From Pseudarthrobacter oxydans (GTDB taxonomy: Bacteria; Actinomycetota; Actinomycetes; Actinomycetales; Micrococcaceae): a stretch of DNA of 64,000 bases. The position numbers and the translations under genes were made by a program. The DNA lies in NCBI RefSeq assembly GCF_013314975.1, contig NZ_JABTYH010000001.1, positions 62,001-126,000 of the forward strand. Direction: 5' to 3'. Shown here in pieces: positions 28,656-37,093 of this stretch. Position 1 is the first letter of the stretch. Each line of letters starts with the position of its first letter. The notes under the pieces were generated by a model. The model ran no database searches. It had not been told where the DNA came from and saw only the letters and a program-made list of their open reading frames with translations.

Positions 28656-29711
28656 GTGACTTCACAGGCTTCCGCACCGACCGGCAACTCTTGGCCCCGC
28701 CTGATCTCGGCACTGATCAGCCGGACAGATCTCACTGCCGACAATACGTCGTGGGCGATGGACACCATCATGTCCGGGGAGGCCACGCCGGCGCAGATCG
28801 CGGGATTCCTTGTCGCCCTCAGCGCCAAGGGTGAGACGGTGGAGGAGCTCTCCGGCCTGGTGGATGCCATGCTTGCCCACGCAAACCCCATCAGCATTTC
28901 GGGCGAAAAACTCGACATCGTCGGCACCGGCGGAGACCAGTTGAACACGGTGAACATCTCCACGATGGCGGCCCTGGTCGCTGCCGGCGCCGGCGCCAAG
29001 GTCGTCAAGCACGGCAACCGTGCGGCGTCGTCGTCGTCCGGTTCTGCCGACGTGCTGGAGGCCTTGGGTGTCCGGTTGGACCTGACCATTGATGAGGTTG
29101 CCCGCAACGCCGAGGAGGCGGGGATCACCTTCTGCTTTGCGCAGGTGTTCCATCCGTCGTTCCGCCACACCGCGGTCCCCAGGCGGGAACTGGCTGTTCC
29201 CACGGCGTTCAACTTCCTGGGCCCCCTCACGAACCCGGCCAAGGTGCAGGCCTCAGCTGTCGGCGTCGCCAACGCCAGGATGGCGCCGCTGGTGGCGGGC
29301 GTCCTGGCGCAGCGGGGGAGCAGGGGACTGGTTTTCCGGGGCAATGACGGCCTCGATGAGCTCACCACCACCGGGCCGTCCACCGTCTGGGAGATTCGGA
29401 ACGGGGCTGTGAGCGAAATGACATTTTCGCCGCAGGACCTTGGCATCAGCCTGGCAACGGTGGAGCAACTTCGCGGCGGCAACGCGGAAGTGAACGCGGC
29501 GGTTGTCCGGGACGTCCTTGCGGGCAAGGAAGGCCCCGCCCGTGATGCCGTTTTGCTTAACGCTGCCGCTGGACTGGTGGCCTTCGACGAAAACGCCGAC
29601 GGGCCCTTCCTGGACCGGATGAGGACGGCCTTTGTCCGTGCAGCCGAATCGATTGATTCCGGCGCCGCCGCAGCTGTCCTGGAGAAATGGGTTTCCCTTA
29701 CCGCCCGCTGA
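28656..29711 (+). CDS. trpD: Anthranilate phosphoribosyltransferase
   Basis: This 351-residue enzyme joins anthranilate to PRPP in tryptophan synthesis. It has the PRPP-binding GTGGDQLNT near residue 91, [18 protein letters not shown] near 117, and [10 protein letters not shown] near 187. It stands apart from other trp genes, as in many actinobacteria, and diverges from ctaE. GTG at 28656 lies inside an AGGAGGTG run, too close to act as ribosome binding site; TAGCAT at 28644-28649 sits 6 nt upstream, so a leaderless mRNA is likely. Confidence 0.96.
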   Translation: MTSQASAPTGNSWPRLISALISRTDLTADNTSWAMDTIMSGEATPAQIAGFLVALSAKGETVEELSGLVDAMLAHANPISISGEKLDIVGTGGDQLNTVNISTMAALVAAGAGAKVVKHGNRAASSSSGSADVLEALGVRLDLTIDEVARNAEEAGITFCFAQVFHPSFRHTAVPRRELAVPTAFNFLGPLTNPAKVQASAVGVANARMAPLVAGVLAQRGSRGLVFRGNDGLDELTTTGPSTVWEIRNGAVSEMTFSPQDLGISLATVEQLRGGNAEVNAAVVRDVLAGKEGPARDAVLLNAAAGLVAFDENADGPFLDRMRTAFVRAAESIDSGAAAAVLEKWVSLTAR

Positions 29712-29722
29712 GGGCGGCTTGC

Positions 29723-30004
29723 CTACTGCTCGAAGCCCAGGGAAAACGCCGCGTCCAGGTCATGCTGGGAGTAGGCGCGAAAAGCAATATGCGTCGTGGT
29801 GTGGACGACTGCCGGCACTTTCGAGAGCCGGTCTGCAATGACATCGGCCAGGTCCTCGTGCCGGTGCACGCGGGCGACGGCAATGAGGTCCCATTCGCCG
29901 GTGACGGAATATACCTCGCTGATGCCCTCGATCGCCGAGATCTCCTCGGCCGTCTCGGGGATGCGGGCAGCGTCGGTCTTGATCAGGACGAATGCGGTGA
30001 TCAC
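29723..30004 (-). CDS. Stand-alone Lrp/AsnC ligand-binding (RAM) domain protein
   Basis: This 93-residue protein consists only of the Lrp/AsnC effector domain (ITAFVLIKTD...YSVTGEWDLIAVARV...HTTTHIAFRAYS) with no helix-turn-helix. Such proteins form ring oligomers and may bind amino acids or modulate full-length Lrp regulators. The open frame continues upstream, but GTG at 30004 has AAAGGG six nt before it and gives the standard start. It is convergent with trpD. Confidence 0.85.
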   Translation of the reverse strand: MITAFVLIKTDAARIPETAEEISAIEGISEVYSVTGEWDLIAVARVHRHEDLADVIADRLSKVPAVVHTTTHIAFRAYSQHDLDAAFSLGFEQ

Positions 30005-30112
30005 GTTGAACCCTTTCGGATCTGTTGCGCCGTGGCAGTGCCCGGCCGGCTTCTGCTGCCAGCCTATTACATCAGCACCGGGGTGCTGCTGGAGCACACC
30101 GCGTCCGGCCGC

Positions 30113-30514
30113 TTACGTACGGCGGCGTCGCCTCGCGCCTGCAAGCAGCAGACGATAGCCAACCAGCAAGACTCCAAGGCTGAGCAAAGCAACGATGACG
30201 AACGGGAGCACTACGGTTTGCCCCGTCACGGCCCTCAGGGTCATCCCGCCCGCCACGCTGCCGAGCCACACGGCAAGCCCGGCCCGGCGCACCGACAACG
30301 GGTCCCGCCATGCCCTTGCCACCAGCCACCCCAGGGCCGCGCCCGCGAGGAACGGCCAGGCCGTCTGCAGGACGCCGGCCAGAATGTCGCCGCGCTGGTG
30401 TGCGTCGCGTCCCACAGCTGCGAACACCAGGATCAGGACGACGTCGGCTGCTGCGGCACCGAGCAGCAGGGGCATGGTGGGCGGCTTTGGAGCTTTAACA
30501 GCGCGGGGACTCAT
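30113..30514 (-). CDS. DUF3054 small membrane protein
   Basis: This 133-residue protein has four hydrophobic helices (about residues 14-33, 44-62, 75-95 and 98-120) and the pattern VFAAVGRDAHQRG followed by TAWPFLAGAALGW typical of DUF3054. The family has no known function. TAGGCT lies 7 nt before the ATG on the minus strand, with no ribosome binding site, again suggesting a leaderless mRNA. It diverges from the VOC protein gene. Confidence 0.8.
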   Translation of the reverse strand: MSPRAVKAPKPPTMPLLLGAAAADVVLILVFAAVGRDAHQRGDILAGVLQTAWPFLAGAALGWLVARAWRDPLSVRRAGLAVWLGSVAGGMTLRAVTGQTVVLPFVIVALLSLGVLLVGYRLLLAGARRRRRT

Positions 30515-30587
30515 GGATTCGAGCCTAATGCCAGCCGTTGTGCGGTGTGGAATGCGGCACTAGGCTCGAGCCGGAAGGGAGCCACGT

Positions 30588-31061
30588 ATGCCACGGAAAA
30601 TCGGTACCTGCCTCTGGTTCGAGAACCAGGCGGAAGAAGCGGCACAGTTCTACACTTCGGTCTTCGACGATTCGAAAATCCTGAACGTTTCGCGCTTCGG
30701 GGAGGGCGGATCGGGTGTGGCAGGTGAGGCTATCGCCGTCGACTTTGAACTAGAAGGCCGCGGATTCACTGCGCTGAACGGTGCGCGGGGCTCCAGCTTC
30801 ACGGAAGCTGTCTCCTTCGTGGTGGACTGCGAGGACCAGTCCGCGGTGGACCGGTACTGGGAAGCACTTACCGACGGCGGCTCCGAAAGCCAGTGCGGCT
30901 GGTTGAAGGACCGCTTTGGAGTGTCATGGCAAATTGTTCCGTCGATCCTGCCGTCCTTGATCGCCGGCCCCGACCCGCACGGCTCGCAGCGGGCGATGCA
31001 GGCCATGCTGGGTATGGGGAAGCTGGACATCGCGGAGCTCCAGAGGGCCTATGACGGCTGA
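30588..31061 (+). CDS. VOC superfamily protein (PhnB/glyoxalase-like)
   Basis: This 157-residue protein has the PhnB-like pattern ICLWFENQAEEAA-type start (IGTCLWFENQAEEAAQFYTS), FTALNGA, and CGWLKDRFGVSWQIVPSIL. These vicinal-oxygen-chelate proteins are often annotated as 3-demethylubiquinone methyltransferase-like, but no methyltransferase fold is present. The substrate is unknown. A purine-rich GGAAGGGAG lies upstream of the ATG. Confidence 0.85.
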   Translation: MPRKIGTCLWFENQAEEAAQFYTSVFDDSKILNVSRFGEGGSGVAGEAIAVDFELEGRGFTALNGARGSSFTEAVSFVVDCEDQSAVDRYWEALTDGGSESQCGWLKDRFGVSWQIVPSILPSLIAGPDPHGSQRAMQAMLGMGKLDIAELQRAYDG

Positions 31062-31094
31062 CGCCGCCGGTGCGGCGATGACAAGGGGAGCCCT

Positions 31095-31244
31095 GTGAAC
31101 AAGCCGCTCTGGATCTGCTCCCTGCTTGGCGCCGCCGTGGGCATCACCCTTGGGCTGGCTGTCTTCGACAGCCCGTTTCTCGGTTTTGCGCTAGGTCTTG
31201 GCGTCGGAGCGCTGGTAGGGGCCGGAATAGGATCCAAGCGCTGA
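31095..31244 (+). CDS. Small glycine-zipper membrane protein (49 residues)
   Basis: GTG at 31095, preceded by AAGGGGAG at good spacing, opens a 49-residue frame ending at TGA 31242-31244. It is almost wholly hydrophobic, with Gly/Ala-rich stretches (GAAVGITLGLAVF and FALGLGVGALVGAGIG) that suggest two packed transmembrane helices, and ends with a basic SKR. It starts 33 bp after the VOC gene and may be co-transcribed. Function unknown; I infer that it is real from the ribosome binding site and composition. Confidence 0.6.
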   Translation: MNKPLWICSLLGAAVGITLGLAVFDSPFLGFALGLGVGALVGAGIGSKR

Positions 31245-31264
31245 CCCGCCCGGCTGCGTTCCGC

Positions 31265-31276
31265 CTGCCCGGGCAG
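31265..31276. repeat. 12-bp perfect palindrome in convergent gap
   Basis: CTGCCCGGGCAG lies in the 39-bp gap between the small membrane protein and the convergent hydrolase gene. It may be part of a weak bidirectional terminator; no T-tract is present. Confidence 0.3.
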
Positions 31277-31283
31277 AAACTCG

Positions 31284-32825
31284 TTATGCGGTGCCGGCAA
31301 GAACAGTGTCCCGCATGTAAGCGACGAACTTGCCGGGCTCCTCGAACAGCGGCCGGTGCCCCGATTTCCCAAATTCCACCACCTCTACGCCGGGCGCAGC
31401 GAGAACCGATACCCATTCGCGGAATGGCTCAACCCGGCCGCGCGCCTCATGCGCGCCCTGGACGAAAAAGACAGGGATATCCAGCGAGACAGCTGTTTTC
31501 CGGAAGTCGGTGTCCTGGAGTTGCGGGTAGAGGACCGCGAAGGTGTCCATGAACGCGCCGAGCAGATGTACCTGGTCGGTAAAGGTGTATTCGGGGACGA
31601 GGAAGTTCTCGGAGAACCCGCCCTCACCTTCCGAATTGCCGGTGTGGTCGTAGGGGTAGACAGCATATTCATGGGACAGTGCGGTTTCGTAGTCGAGCAT
31701 CCTCCCGTAGGGCGGGGGACCGATGTCCTCCAACTGACGGGCCAGTTCCTGGCTGTTGGTCTTTTTCGCCCAGTCAAGGGTGTCCTCATAGAAAATCCGG
31801 TCGGTCTCGAGGGGACTGACCATTTGACCCACCCCAATGAACGCGCGGTACAGTTCCGGGGCCCGCTGTACGGCAATGACGCCGTGGATGGTTCCGCCGG
31901 ACTGGCCCATGAGATATATGCGTTCCTGGCCAAACCGATCCCGCAGGTAATTGGTCACCGTAAGCGTGTCCTCGATGTATCCCTCCAGGCTAAGGGTGGA
32001 GGTTGGGTCAAGGTCCGGGTAGGACGTGCCGGTGCCGCGCTGGTCAAGCGTGGCCACAACAAAGATTTCTTCCAAGGCAGGGAGATGGTTGCGCATGGCG
32101 CCGAATTCGGATCCACCAGGGCCGCCGGCCAGGAACAGCAGGACCGGATTACGCGTACTGGCGCCGCGCAGCATCAGGCCCAGGTCCTTGTCCCCGGCCC
32201 GCACAGAGCTAAGCTCTGCAATGCTTCCGGCCAGCGGTTGGCCGTCAGGGCCCACCAAAGGGGCGGTCGATGCCGGCCGGGCAATCACGGCAGCCAACGC
32301 TAGGAGCGCCAGGCCGACGGCTACGGCAGCAGTTCTCCGAATTCCGCGCCAAAGTGCTGCGTGGCGGCCGGGGGAGTGCTGACCGGACCGCATAAGTGCG
32401 GCGCCAAGGGCCGCGCCGAGAATCATGGGCGTGAGGCCGAGAAGGGCGTGGAAACCGCGTCCTACGATGAAGGCAAGAAGGCCGTAAGGGCTGGTCTGGA
32501 CACTGTCCACGGTTGGTCCATCAACACCCATGCGGGTTGCTTCAAACACGGCGACGGAGACGGCAGGTGAAAAGAGCGTCGCCCAGCGCGACCGCATCAG
32601 TGCTCCCGCAGAAACGCCCACGAACAGGCTGACAGCCATGGTTGCCAGTGCTTCCGCTGTTGTCAACGGGCCCCGAGGCATCAACCACCCGGAGAGGAGC
32701 CCCCATCCTCCAGCCAGGGTCACAGCGATGGCCGGCCCGGTATACCTGCCGGACATAATCTTGCCGGGAGGCCCGGAGGAGCCTTTCCGAGGTGGCCGTT
32801 GCGTCGGCGATCCGGTACTGGGCAC
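31284..32825 (-). CDS. Membrane-anchored alpha/beta hydrolase (S33 peptidase-like)
   Basis: This 513-residue protein joins an N-terminal membrane region with about five helices (to about residue 175) to a C-terminal alpha/beta hydrolase (about 205-505). The hydrolase has LAGGPGGSEFG, LDQRGTGTSYPD and the nucleophile elbow GQSGG, as in the proline iminopeptidase family, with a likely catalytic His in KSGHRPLFEEPG. The hydrolase domain probably faces outward. I choose GTG at 32825, which has AGGAGG nine nt upstream; an upstream in-frame GTG at 32846 lacks one. Substrate unknown. Confidence 0.8.
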   Translation of the reverse strand: MPSTGSPTQRPPRKGSSGPPGKIMSGRYTGPAIAVTLAGGWGLLSGWLMPRGPLTTAEALATMAVSLFVGVSAGALMRSRWATLFSPAVSVAVFEATRMGVDGPTVDSVQTSPYGLLAFIVGRGFHALLGLTPMILGAALGAALMRSGQHSPGRHAALWRGIRRTAAVAVGLALLALAAVIARPASTAPLVGPDGQPLAGSIAELSSVRAGDKDLGLMLRGASTRNPVLLFLAGGPGGSEFGAMRNHLPALEEIFVVATLDQRGTGTSYPDLDPTSTLSLEGYIEDTLTVTNYLRDRFGQERIYLMGQSGGTIHGVIAVQRAPELYRAFIGVGQMVSPLETDRIFYEDTLDWAKKTNSQELARQLEDIGPPPYGRMLDYETALSHEYAVYPYDHTGNSEGEGGFSENFLVPEYTFTDQVHLLGAFMDTFAVLYPQLQDTDFRKTAVSLDIPVFFVQGAHEARGRVEPFREWVSVLAAPGVEVVEFGKSGHRPLFEEPGKFVAYMRDTVLAGTA

Positions 32826-32981
32826 TGCTTGCAGCCTCCTGGCCACGCTGCTTCAGGGTCATGCCATGCTCTTGCACGGACATCCAGCATGCGGCTTTGT
32901 GGCCACAGCAGGCAGAGCCAAAAGTCCCGAGGTGGGCCGCACGGCGCTGGCTGTTCGTAAAGCCATACCGATAGCGGTCTC

Positions 32982-33000
32982 TCCCCTTGGAAAAAGGGGA
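32982..33000. other. Short hairpin upstream of the BTAD regulator
   Basis: TCCCCTT (32982-32988) pairs with AAGGGGA (32994-33000) around GGAAA. It lies 10 bp before a TTGACA -35 box in the divergent region between the S33-like hydrolase and the BTAD gene. Role unknown. Confidence 0.35.
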
Positions 33001-33009
33001 CAGAACGCA

Positions 33010-33040
33010 TTGACAAGGGCAAACGAAATGAGGATCCTCA
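33010..33040 (+). promoter_or_regulatory. Promoter with overlapping palindrome upstream of BTAD regulator
   Basis: A consensus TTGACA -35 at 33010-33015 is followed 17 nt later by GATCCT (33033-33038), which lies inside a perfect 12-bp palindrome TGAGGATCCTCA (33029-33040). A repressor bound there would block the promoter. Confidence 0.5.
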
Positions 33041-33085
33041 GTTCTACTGATCCACCACATTTAGCTGAACCGAAATCAGGTTCCC

Positions 33086-33877
33086 ATGGACGACGACGGC
33101 TATGGAGAATTGAAACTGGACCTGCTCGGGTCCTGGCGCCTACGCCAGGACGGCGTCGTTGTCCACGTCGCGACACGGCAGCAAAGGCTCATCGCGGCCC
33201 TGGCCATTAAGGGCCCACGTCTCCGGAGCTATCTCGTAGGGCTGCTGTGGCCCGAGTACCCGGATTCCAAAGCCCTGGAAAGCCTGCGGGTCAGCGTCCA
33301 TCTGACGTCCCGGCAGGTGCCGGGACTGATCGTCAACGAGGGCAGGTTGCTGTCCCTGAGCGACCGGGTCGAGGTCGATGTGAACCGGATCCGGGAACAT
33401 GCGCGAACGCTGGGCCAGCCCGGCACCGTTGCAGGCGCCGCCTCCCTGCTTGGGGAGCTGCGTGATGCACCACTGCTTCCCGGCTGGTATGAAGACTGGG
33501 TGGTGTTTGAACAAAGCCGCCTGCAGCAGGACAGGCTGCAAATTTTCACGGATATCGCCGCGAGGTCGCTCACATTGGGGGACTACGGAACGGCAGGGGC
33601 AGCCGCAGAGGCGGCGGTGGGCATCGAACCGCTCTATGAGAACGCCGTCGGACTCCTGATTCGGGCAGAACTGCAGCGAGGCAATCCGGGGGCCGCGTTG
33701 CGGGCCTATGAGCGGTATCGGCAGCAACTGCAGGAGGACATGGGGCTGCTGCCCGCGGAGCCGGTCAGGGAACTCCTTGCCCCCGTCCTTGAACGCCGGG
33801 AGCGCGTGGCGAAGGAGCGCCTAGTTCCGGCCGGTGACCCCTGGCTGGGCGGCGAGCCAGTGCTTAACAACTTTTAG
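33086..33877 (+). CDS. SARP/BTAD-type transcriptional activator
   Basis: This 263-residue protein has an N-terminal OmpR-like DNA-binding domain (about residues 8-95: LKLDLLGSWRLRQDG, SYLVGLLWPEYPDSKALESL) and a bacterial transcriptional activator domain (about 105-245: WYEDWVVFEQSRLQQDRL, YRQQLQEDMGLLPAEPVREL). It lacks the large ATPase part, so it is a small SARP-like regulator. Such proteins often activate nearby specialised-metabolism genes; targets here are unknown. Its 3' end overlaps a convergent small gene by 57 nt. Confidence 0.88.
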   Translation: MDDDGYGELKLDLLGSWRLRQDGVVVHVATRQQRLIAALAIKGPRLRSYLVGLLWPEYPDSKALESLRVSVHLTSRQVPGLIVNEGRLLSLSDRVEVDVNRIREHARTLGQPGTVAGAASLLGELRDAPLLPGWYEDWVVFEQSRLQQDRLQIFTDIAARSLTLGDYGTAGAAAEAAVGIEPLYENAVGLLIRAELQRGNPGAALRAYERYRQQLQEDMGLLPAEPVRELLAPVLERRERVAKERLVPAGDPWLGGEPVLNNF

Positions 33878-34069
33878 AACTTCCGCTGGGTCGGCAGTAG
33901 AAACAGTGTGCTGGCCGCGGCCGGCTGTCTGCCCGTAGGTAATTCTTGCCCTGAAGCCCTGGGGATGGCCCGGTTCATGCCAGGTGCGGATAATCAACAA
34001 ACCTGTCGAGGGGAGCTCCGGATCGGCACCGGACTCACCAGCGGGCTCGGACCAGCTGTGCTCTTGCAT
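33821..34069 (-). CDS. Small hypothetical protein (82 residues)
   Basis: From ATG at 34069 this frame encodes 82 residues with an ordered-looking core (GLLIIRTWHEPGHPQGFRAR, then a TADPAEVLKVVKHWLAA helix at the end). The open frame extends upstream to 34264, but that part is low-complexity and looks non-coding. It overlaps the BTAD gene tail by 57 nt on the opposite strand. I do not recognise a family with confidence. Confidence 0.5.
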   Translation of the reverse strand: MQEHSWSEPAGESGADPELPSTGLLIIRTWHEPGHPQGFRARITYGQTAGRGQHTVSTADPAEVLKVVKHWLAAQPGVTGRN

Positions 34070-34260
34070 CGCGCGGTCACGCCTCCCCGGGTTGAGTTCA
34101 ATGCCTGGGAGGGCCAGGGCATACGCCCGGGCCCATCCTATTGCCGCCCGAAACTTGTTTTCCCTGGCGGGACGTCTGTTCAGGTGTTCTGATCTTGCTG
34201 GAGGAAAATCAGGAGTTGGCCCGCGTTTCCGAAATTTTGGCGCAAGAATGGCCGGGGCGG

Positions 34261-35307
34261 TCACCAGTGCATGACAGCGGTCTGTCCGGACTCTCCGGCC
34301 CAGTACAGACGGACACGCACCACGTACCGCCTGCCCTGGAACAGCTTCGCGGATACCCGTGAGTTCCGGTCTTCTCCGCTGTCATCGTCCCCGGCGACGA
34401 AGCGCAACCCGCCCTGCACTTCCTCGAACAGGACCAGCACGGTATCGGCTGCACCGAAGGTGCCTATCTCGTACTTGCGCGAGGCCTGGGGCTCCAGCGC
34501 AAAGTCAGCCTGGCCGCCGGGAACCAGGGAAAGCGGCACCGATTGGAACGGGTGGAGAACAGGCAGCGTGGGGTGCAGGGCGGGAAAGAACTTCCGCACC
34601 CATTCCTTATCCGCGTTGGACAGGCCGCCCGGCGGATTAAGCCCCGATTGGAATCGCGCAGGTTCCTTGATCAACCCGGCGGGGAACCAATACTCCATGA
34701 CCGAATCAGGGTCCCAGGACGACCCGTCGACCTCGCTGGTGTCAATCTTGCGGAGCACATTGTGCAGTGTCTGCTCCGGCGGCCAGTGGTTGGGCGCGCC
34801 GCCGAAGTATTCGTACACCTTGGCTTCGTCCCAGACGATGCCGGAAAAGGGGTTCTGGTGTTCGTGCGGCAGGCCCAGGGTGTGGCCGATCTCGTGAAGT
34901 GCCGTGGTGCGGCCGTATTCATCTGTGAGATCCCAGCCAAAATTCATGGTGGGCTCGTTGGCGCTGATGCCCAGGACGTCCCGCCCGACGTACGACCATG
35001 AGCCGTCGCCCTGGTCAAAGGCGATCCGGACTTCCGCTTCGCTGCGGTCTGCCACTTCGGAAAACTCCAGGCCGATGCCCAGGTCCTTCCACTCCTTGAA
35101 GGCTGTGCGGACTGCTTCCTTTTGTGGCGCAGGCGCGGCCAGGAACCAGTAGTGCAGCACGGTGCCGTTGACCCATTTGAGCCTTAGCAGGCGGATGAGG
35201 CGCTCTCTGCGGGTCGACAGATCCGGACGGAGAACCGGACGGGTTTGGGGCTTTTCGTCACAGTGGCGGCCAGCTGGCTGGTCATTCACGGCTACTCGGT
35301 CATCCAC
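34261..35307 (-). CDS. Zinc metalloprotease of the metzincin type (astacin/matrixin-like)
   Basis: This 348-residue protein has the metzincin zinc motif HEIGHTLGLPH at residues 138-148 (three His ligands) and a downstream Met-turn SVMEYW. After about residue 245 a beta-rich C-terminal domain resembles bacterial pre-peptidase-like or secretion-associated domains. There is no signal peptide, which is odd for this class. GTG at 35307 has GAGGAG six nt upstream. It diverges from a lipase gene across about 200 bp. Confidence 0.85.
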   Translation of the reverse strand: MDDRVAVNDQPAGRHCDEKPQTRPVLRPDLSTRRERLIRLLRLKWVNGTVLHYWFLAAPAPQKEAVRTAFKEWKDLGIGLEFSEVADRSEAEVRIAFDQGDGSWSYVGRDVLGISANEPTMNFGWDLTDEYGRTTALHEIGHTLGLPHEHQNPFSGIVWDEAKVYEYFGGAPNHWPPEQTLHNVLRKIDTSEVDGSSWDPDSVMEYWFPAGLIKEPARFQSGLNPPGGLSNADKEWVRKFFPALHPTLPVLHPFQSVPLSLVPGGQADFALEPQASRKYEIGTFGAADTVLVLFEEVQGGLRFVAGDDDSGEDRNSRVSAKLFQGRRYVVRVRLYWAGESGQTAVMHW

Positions 35308-35404
35308 GGCTGGCTCCTCGAAAGCTGGTCACTTCAGACCAGTACACTGCGGTGCCGTTACGGCCGCGTTATCGCGGGCTGCCTGCAGCTGGTGGAAGAA
35401 AACG

Positions 35405-35431
35405 GGCCGCGCGGTAACGCGGCGGTAACGC
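35405..35431. repeat. Direct repeat GCGGTAACGC in divergent gap
   Basis: Two close copies of GCGGTAACG lie between the divergent metalloprotease and lipase genes. They could be a tandem regulator site. No match to a known operator is claimed. Confidence 0.3.
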
Positions 35432-35509
35432 CTTCAGTGGTCCACTGCCCACAACAGGAGCTTCTCTTGGCAGAAAGATCCGGATTCGTTGGTGCAGGAA
35501 GGACGAGGC

Positions 35510-37093
35510 ATGGGATTCCCCGGCGATGATGGCAGGCTTCCGGTGATTTATGTCCGCGGTTTCGCCGGGACAGGCTCTGCCATTAACAATGCAGTGGATG
35601 ATCCGTTTTACGGGTTCAGCCAGGGCTCGGTCCATGTCCGTGCCGACGGCAACGGACGGGCAAAGTTCCACCAGTTCGAGTCCCCGATGCTGCGGCTTGT
35701 CACCGACCACAAATACGAAGTCCCCGTCCACGGCGACCAGTGGGCCTTCTTGAACAGCGTGGACTCCGGCTCGGTGAACCCGGCATCGGTATGGATCCAC
35801 CGGTTTTACGATGACTCCGCAGACACCTTCGGCGAGGAGGGGGAGAGCTTCTCCTTCGAAGACGCCGCCCGGGATCTTTTTGAGCTCATCAAGCTCGTCC
35901 TTGAGAAGACCGGTGCCCCCAAGGTTTTCCTGGTGGCCCATTCGATGGGAGGGCTGATCTGCCGCTCACTGTTGCAGCGCGTTATACCGGAAACCCTTGC
36001 CGCCACAGAGGGCAAGGTCGACCCGGCCGCCGGGGCAAGGTACGTGGCACGGGTGTTCACCTATGCCACACCGCATGGCGGAATCCGCTTCGCCGTCGGC
36101 TTTGGCCTGCTTGAGAAAATCCGTGACGTCCTTGGTGTTCAAGGGGCAGACATTTTTGGACCGGACAGGATGTATGAGTACCTCACCCCGCCCGCACTCA
36201 GGCGGAGACTGACGCGGGAGGCTTTTGTAGGAACGCAGATGCCGGATGACGGTTTTCCGCTGGATGAACTGTTTTGCCTTGTTGGCTCCAATCCCGGCGA
36301 CTACGACGTCGCCTTGGGCCTTTCGTCCAAAGCGGTAGGAGCCCGAAGCGACGGCCTGGTCCAGATAGACAATGCCGCGGTCCAGGGTGCGCCGCTGGCG
36401 GTGGTGCACCGAAGCCACAGCGGCCGTTACGGCATCGTCAATTCGGAAGAGGGATACCAGAACCTCCAGCGCTTCCTCTTCGGCGACCTCAAGATCGAAG
36501 TTGAGCTGGCAGGGTTCACTGTCGGCAAGGAGGCCCCGCCTGAGGTCGAGTTCCAGCTTGATGTTGGCCTGGCCATTCGGGGGCTGCCGGTAATGGTCCA
36601 CGAACAGAGTGCCGCGCACTTCTGTCCCGTCCAGATCGAGCATTGGAAGGAAGGGGACCCGATCGACTCGCCGTTGCCGCTGCTGACCACTTTTCTTTCC
36701 TCGAAAGCACCGCGGCCGCGGGTCGGCGGGAGGGAAGTGCCCCGGCTCCGCCACGCGCTCAGGCTGCGGTTGATGTCCATCAGGGAAAAGGAAGGACACT
36801 TTTTCTTTGATGACCATTTGGAGCAAACCGAGGACTGGCAGGACACCCTGGTGGTCGACATCGAACCTCCGGGCAAAGACCGGCCGCTGCCCAAAGCATG
36901 GGCGGCCTGGAACAGCGCCATTCCCACAGCAGTCCGCGACTGGAATCCCGAGGACAAGGACCAGTTGCGGGACATGGACGATACTCCCGGCCGCTGGCGG
37001 GGGCATATCGGCGTTCCGGACTTTGCGAAGGACCTTCTGGGTGCCAAGGCTGGAATCAACCTCACCGTGACTCCGCGGACGCTGGTCCTCTGA
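35510..37093 (+). CDS. PGAP1-like alpha/beta hydrolase (putative lipase)
   Basis: This 527-residue protein begins with LPVIYVRGFAGTGSAI, then has a lipase nucleophile elbow AHSMGGLICRSLLQ near residue 150 and [13 protein letters not shown], as in PGAP1/LCAT-like lipases. The C-terminal third (after about 330) is beta-rich and unassigned. No signal peptide is seen. The frame opens at TTG 35489, but ATG at 35510 with GGAAGG seven nt upstream is preferred. A rho-independent terminator follows. It diverges from the metzincin gene; the pair may act together but that is inference. Confidence 0.8.
   Translation: MGFPGDDGRLPVIYVRGFAGTGSAINNAVDDPFYGFSQGSVHVRADGNGRAKFHQFESPMLRLVTDHKYEVPVHGDQWAFLNSVDSGSVNPASVWIHRFYDDSADTFGEEGESFSFEDAARDLFELIKLVLEKTGAPKVFLVAHSMGGLICRSLLQRVIPETLAATEGKVDPAAGARYVARVFTYATPHGGIRFAVGFGLLEKIRDVLGVQGADIFGPDRMYEYLTPPALRRRLTREAFVGTQMPDDGFPLDELFCLVGSNPGDYDVALGLSSKAVGARSDGLVQIDNAAVQGAPLAVVHRSHSGRYGIVNSEEGYQNLQRFLFGDLKIEVELAGFTVGKEAPPEVEFQLDVGLAIRGLPVMVHEQSAAHFCPVQIEHWKEGDPIDSPLPLLTTFLSSKAPRPRVGGREVPRLRHALRLRLMSIREKEGHFFFDDHLEQTEDWQDTLVVDIEPPGKDRPLPKAWAAWNSAIPTAVRDWNPEDKDQLRDMDDTPGRWRGHIGVPDFAKDLLGAKAGINLTVTPRTLVL

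Noticed and set aside
34070..34264. N-terminal extension of the small minus-strand protein
   Set aside because: The extra 65 residues are low-complexity and Pro/Arg-rich; ATG at 34069 begins the ordered part.
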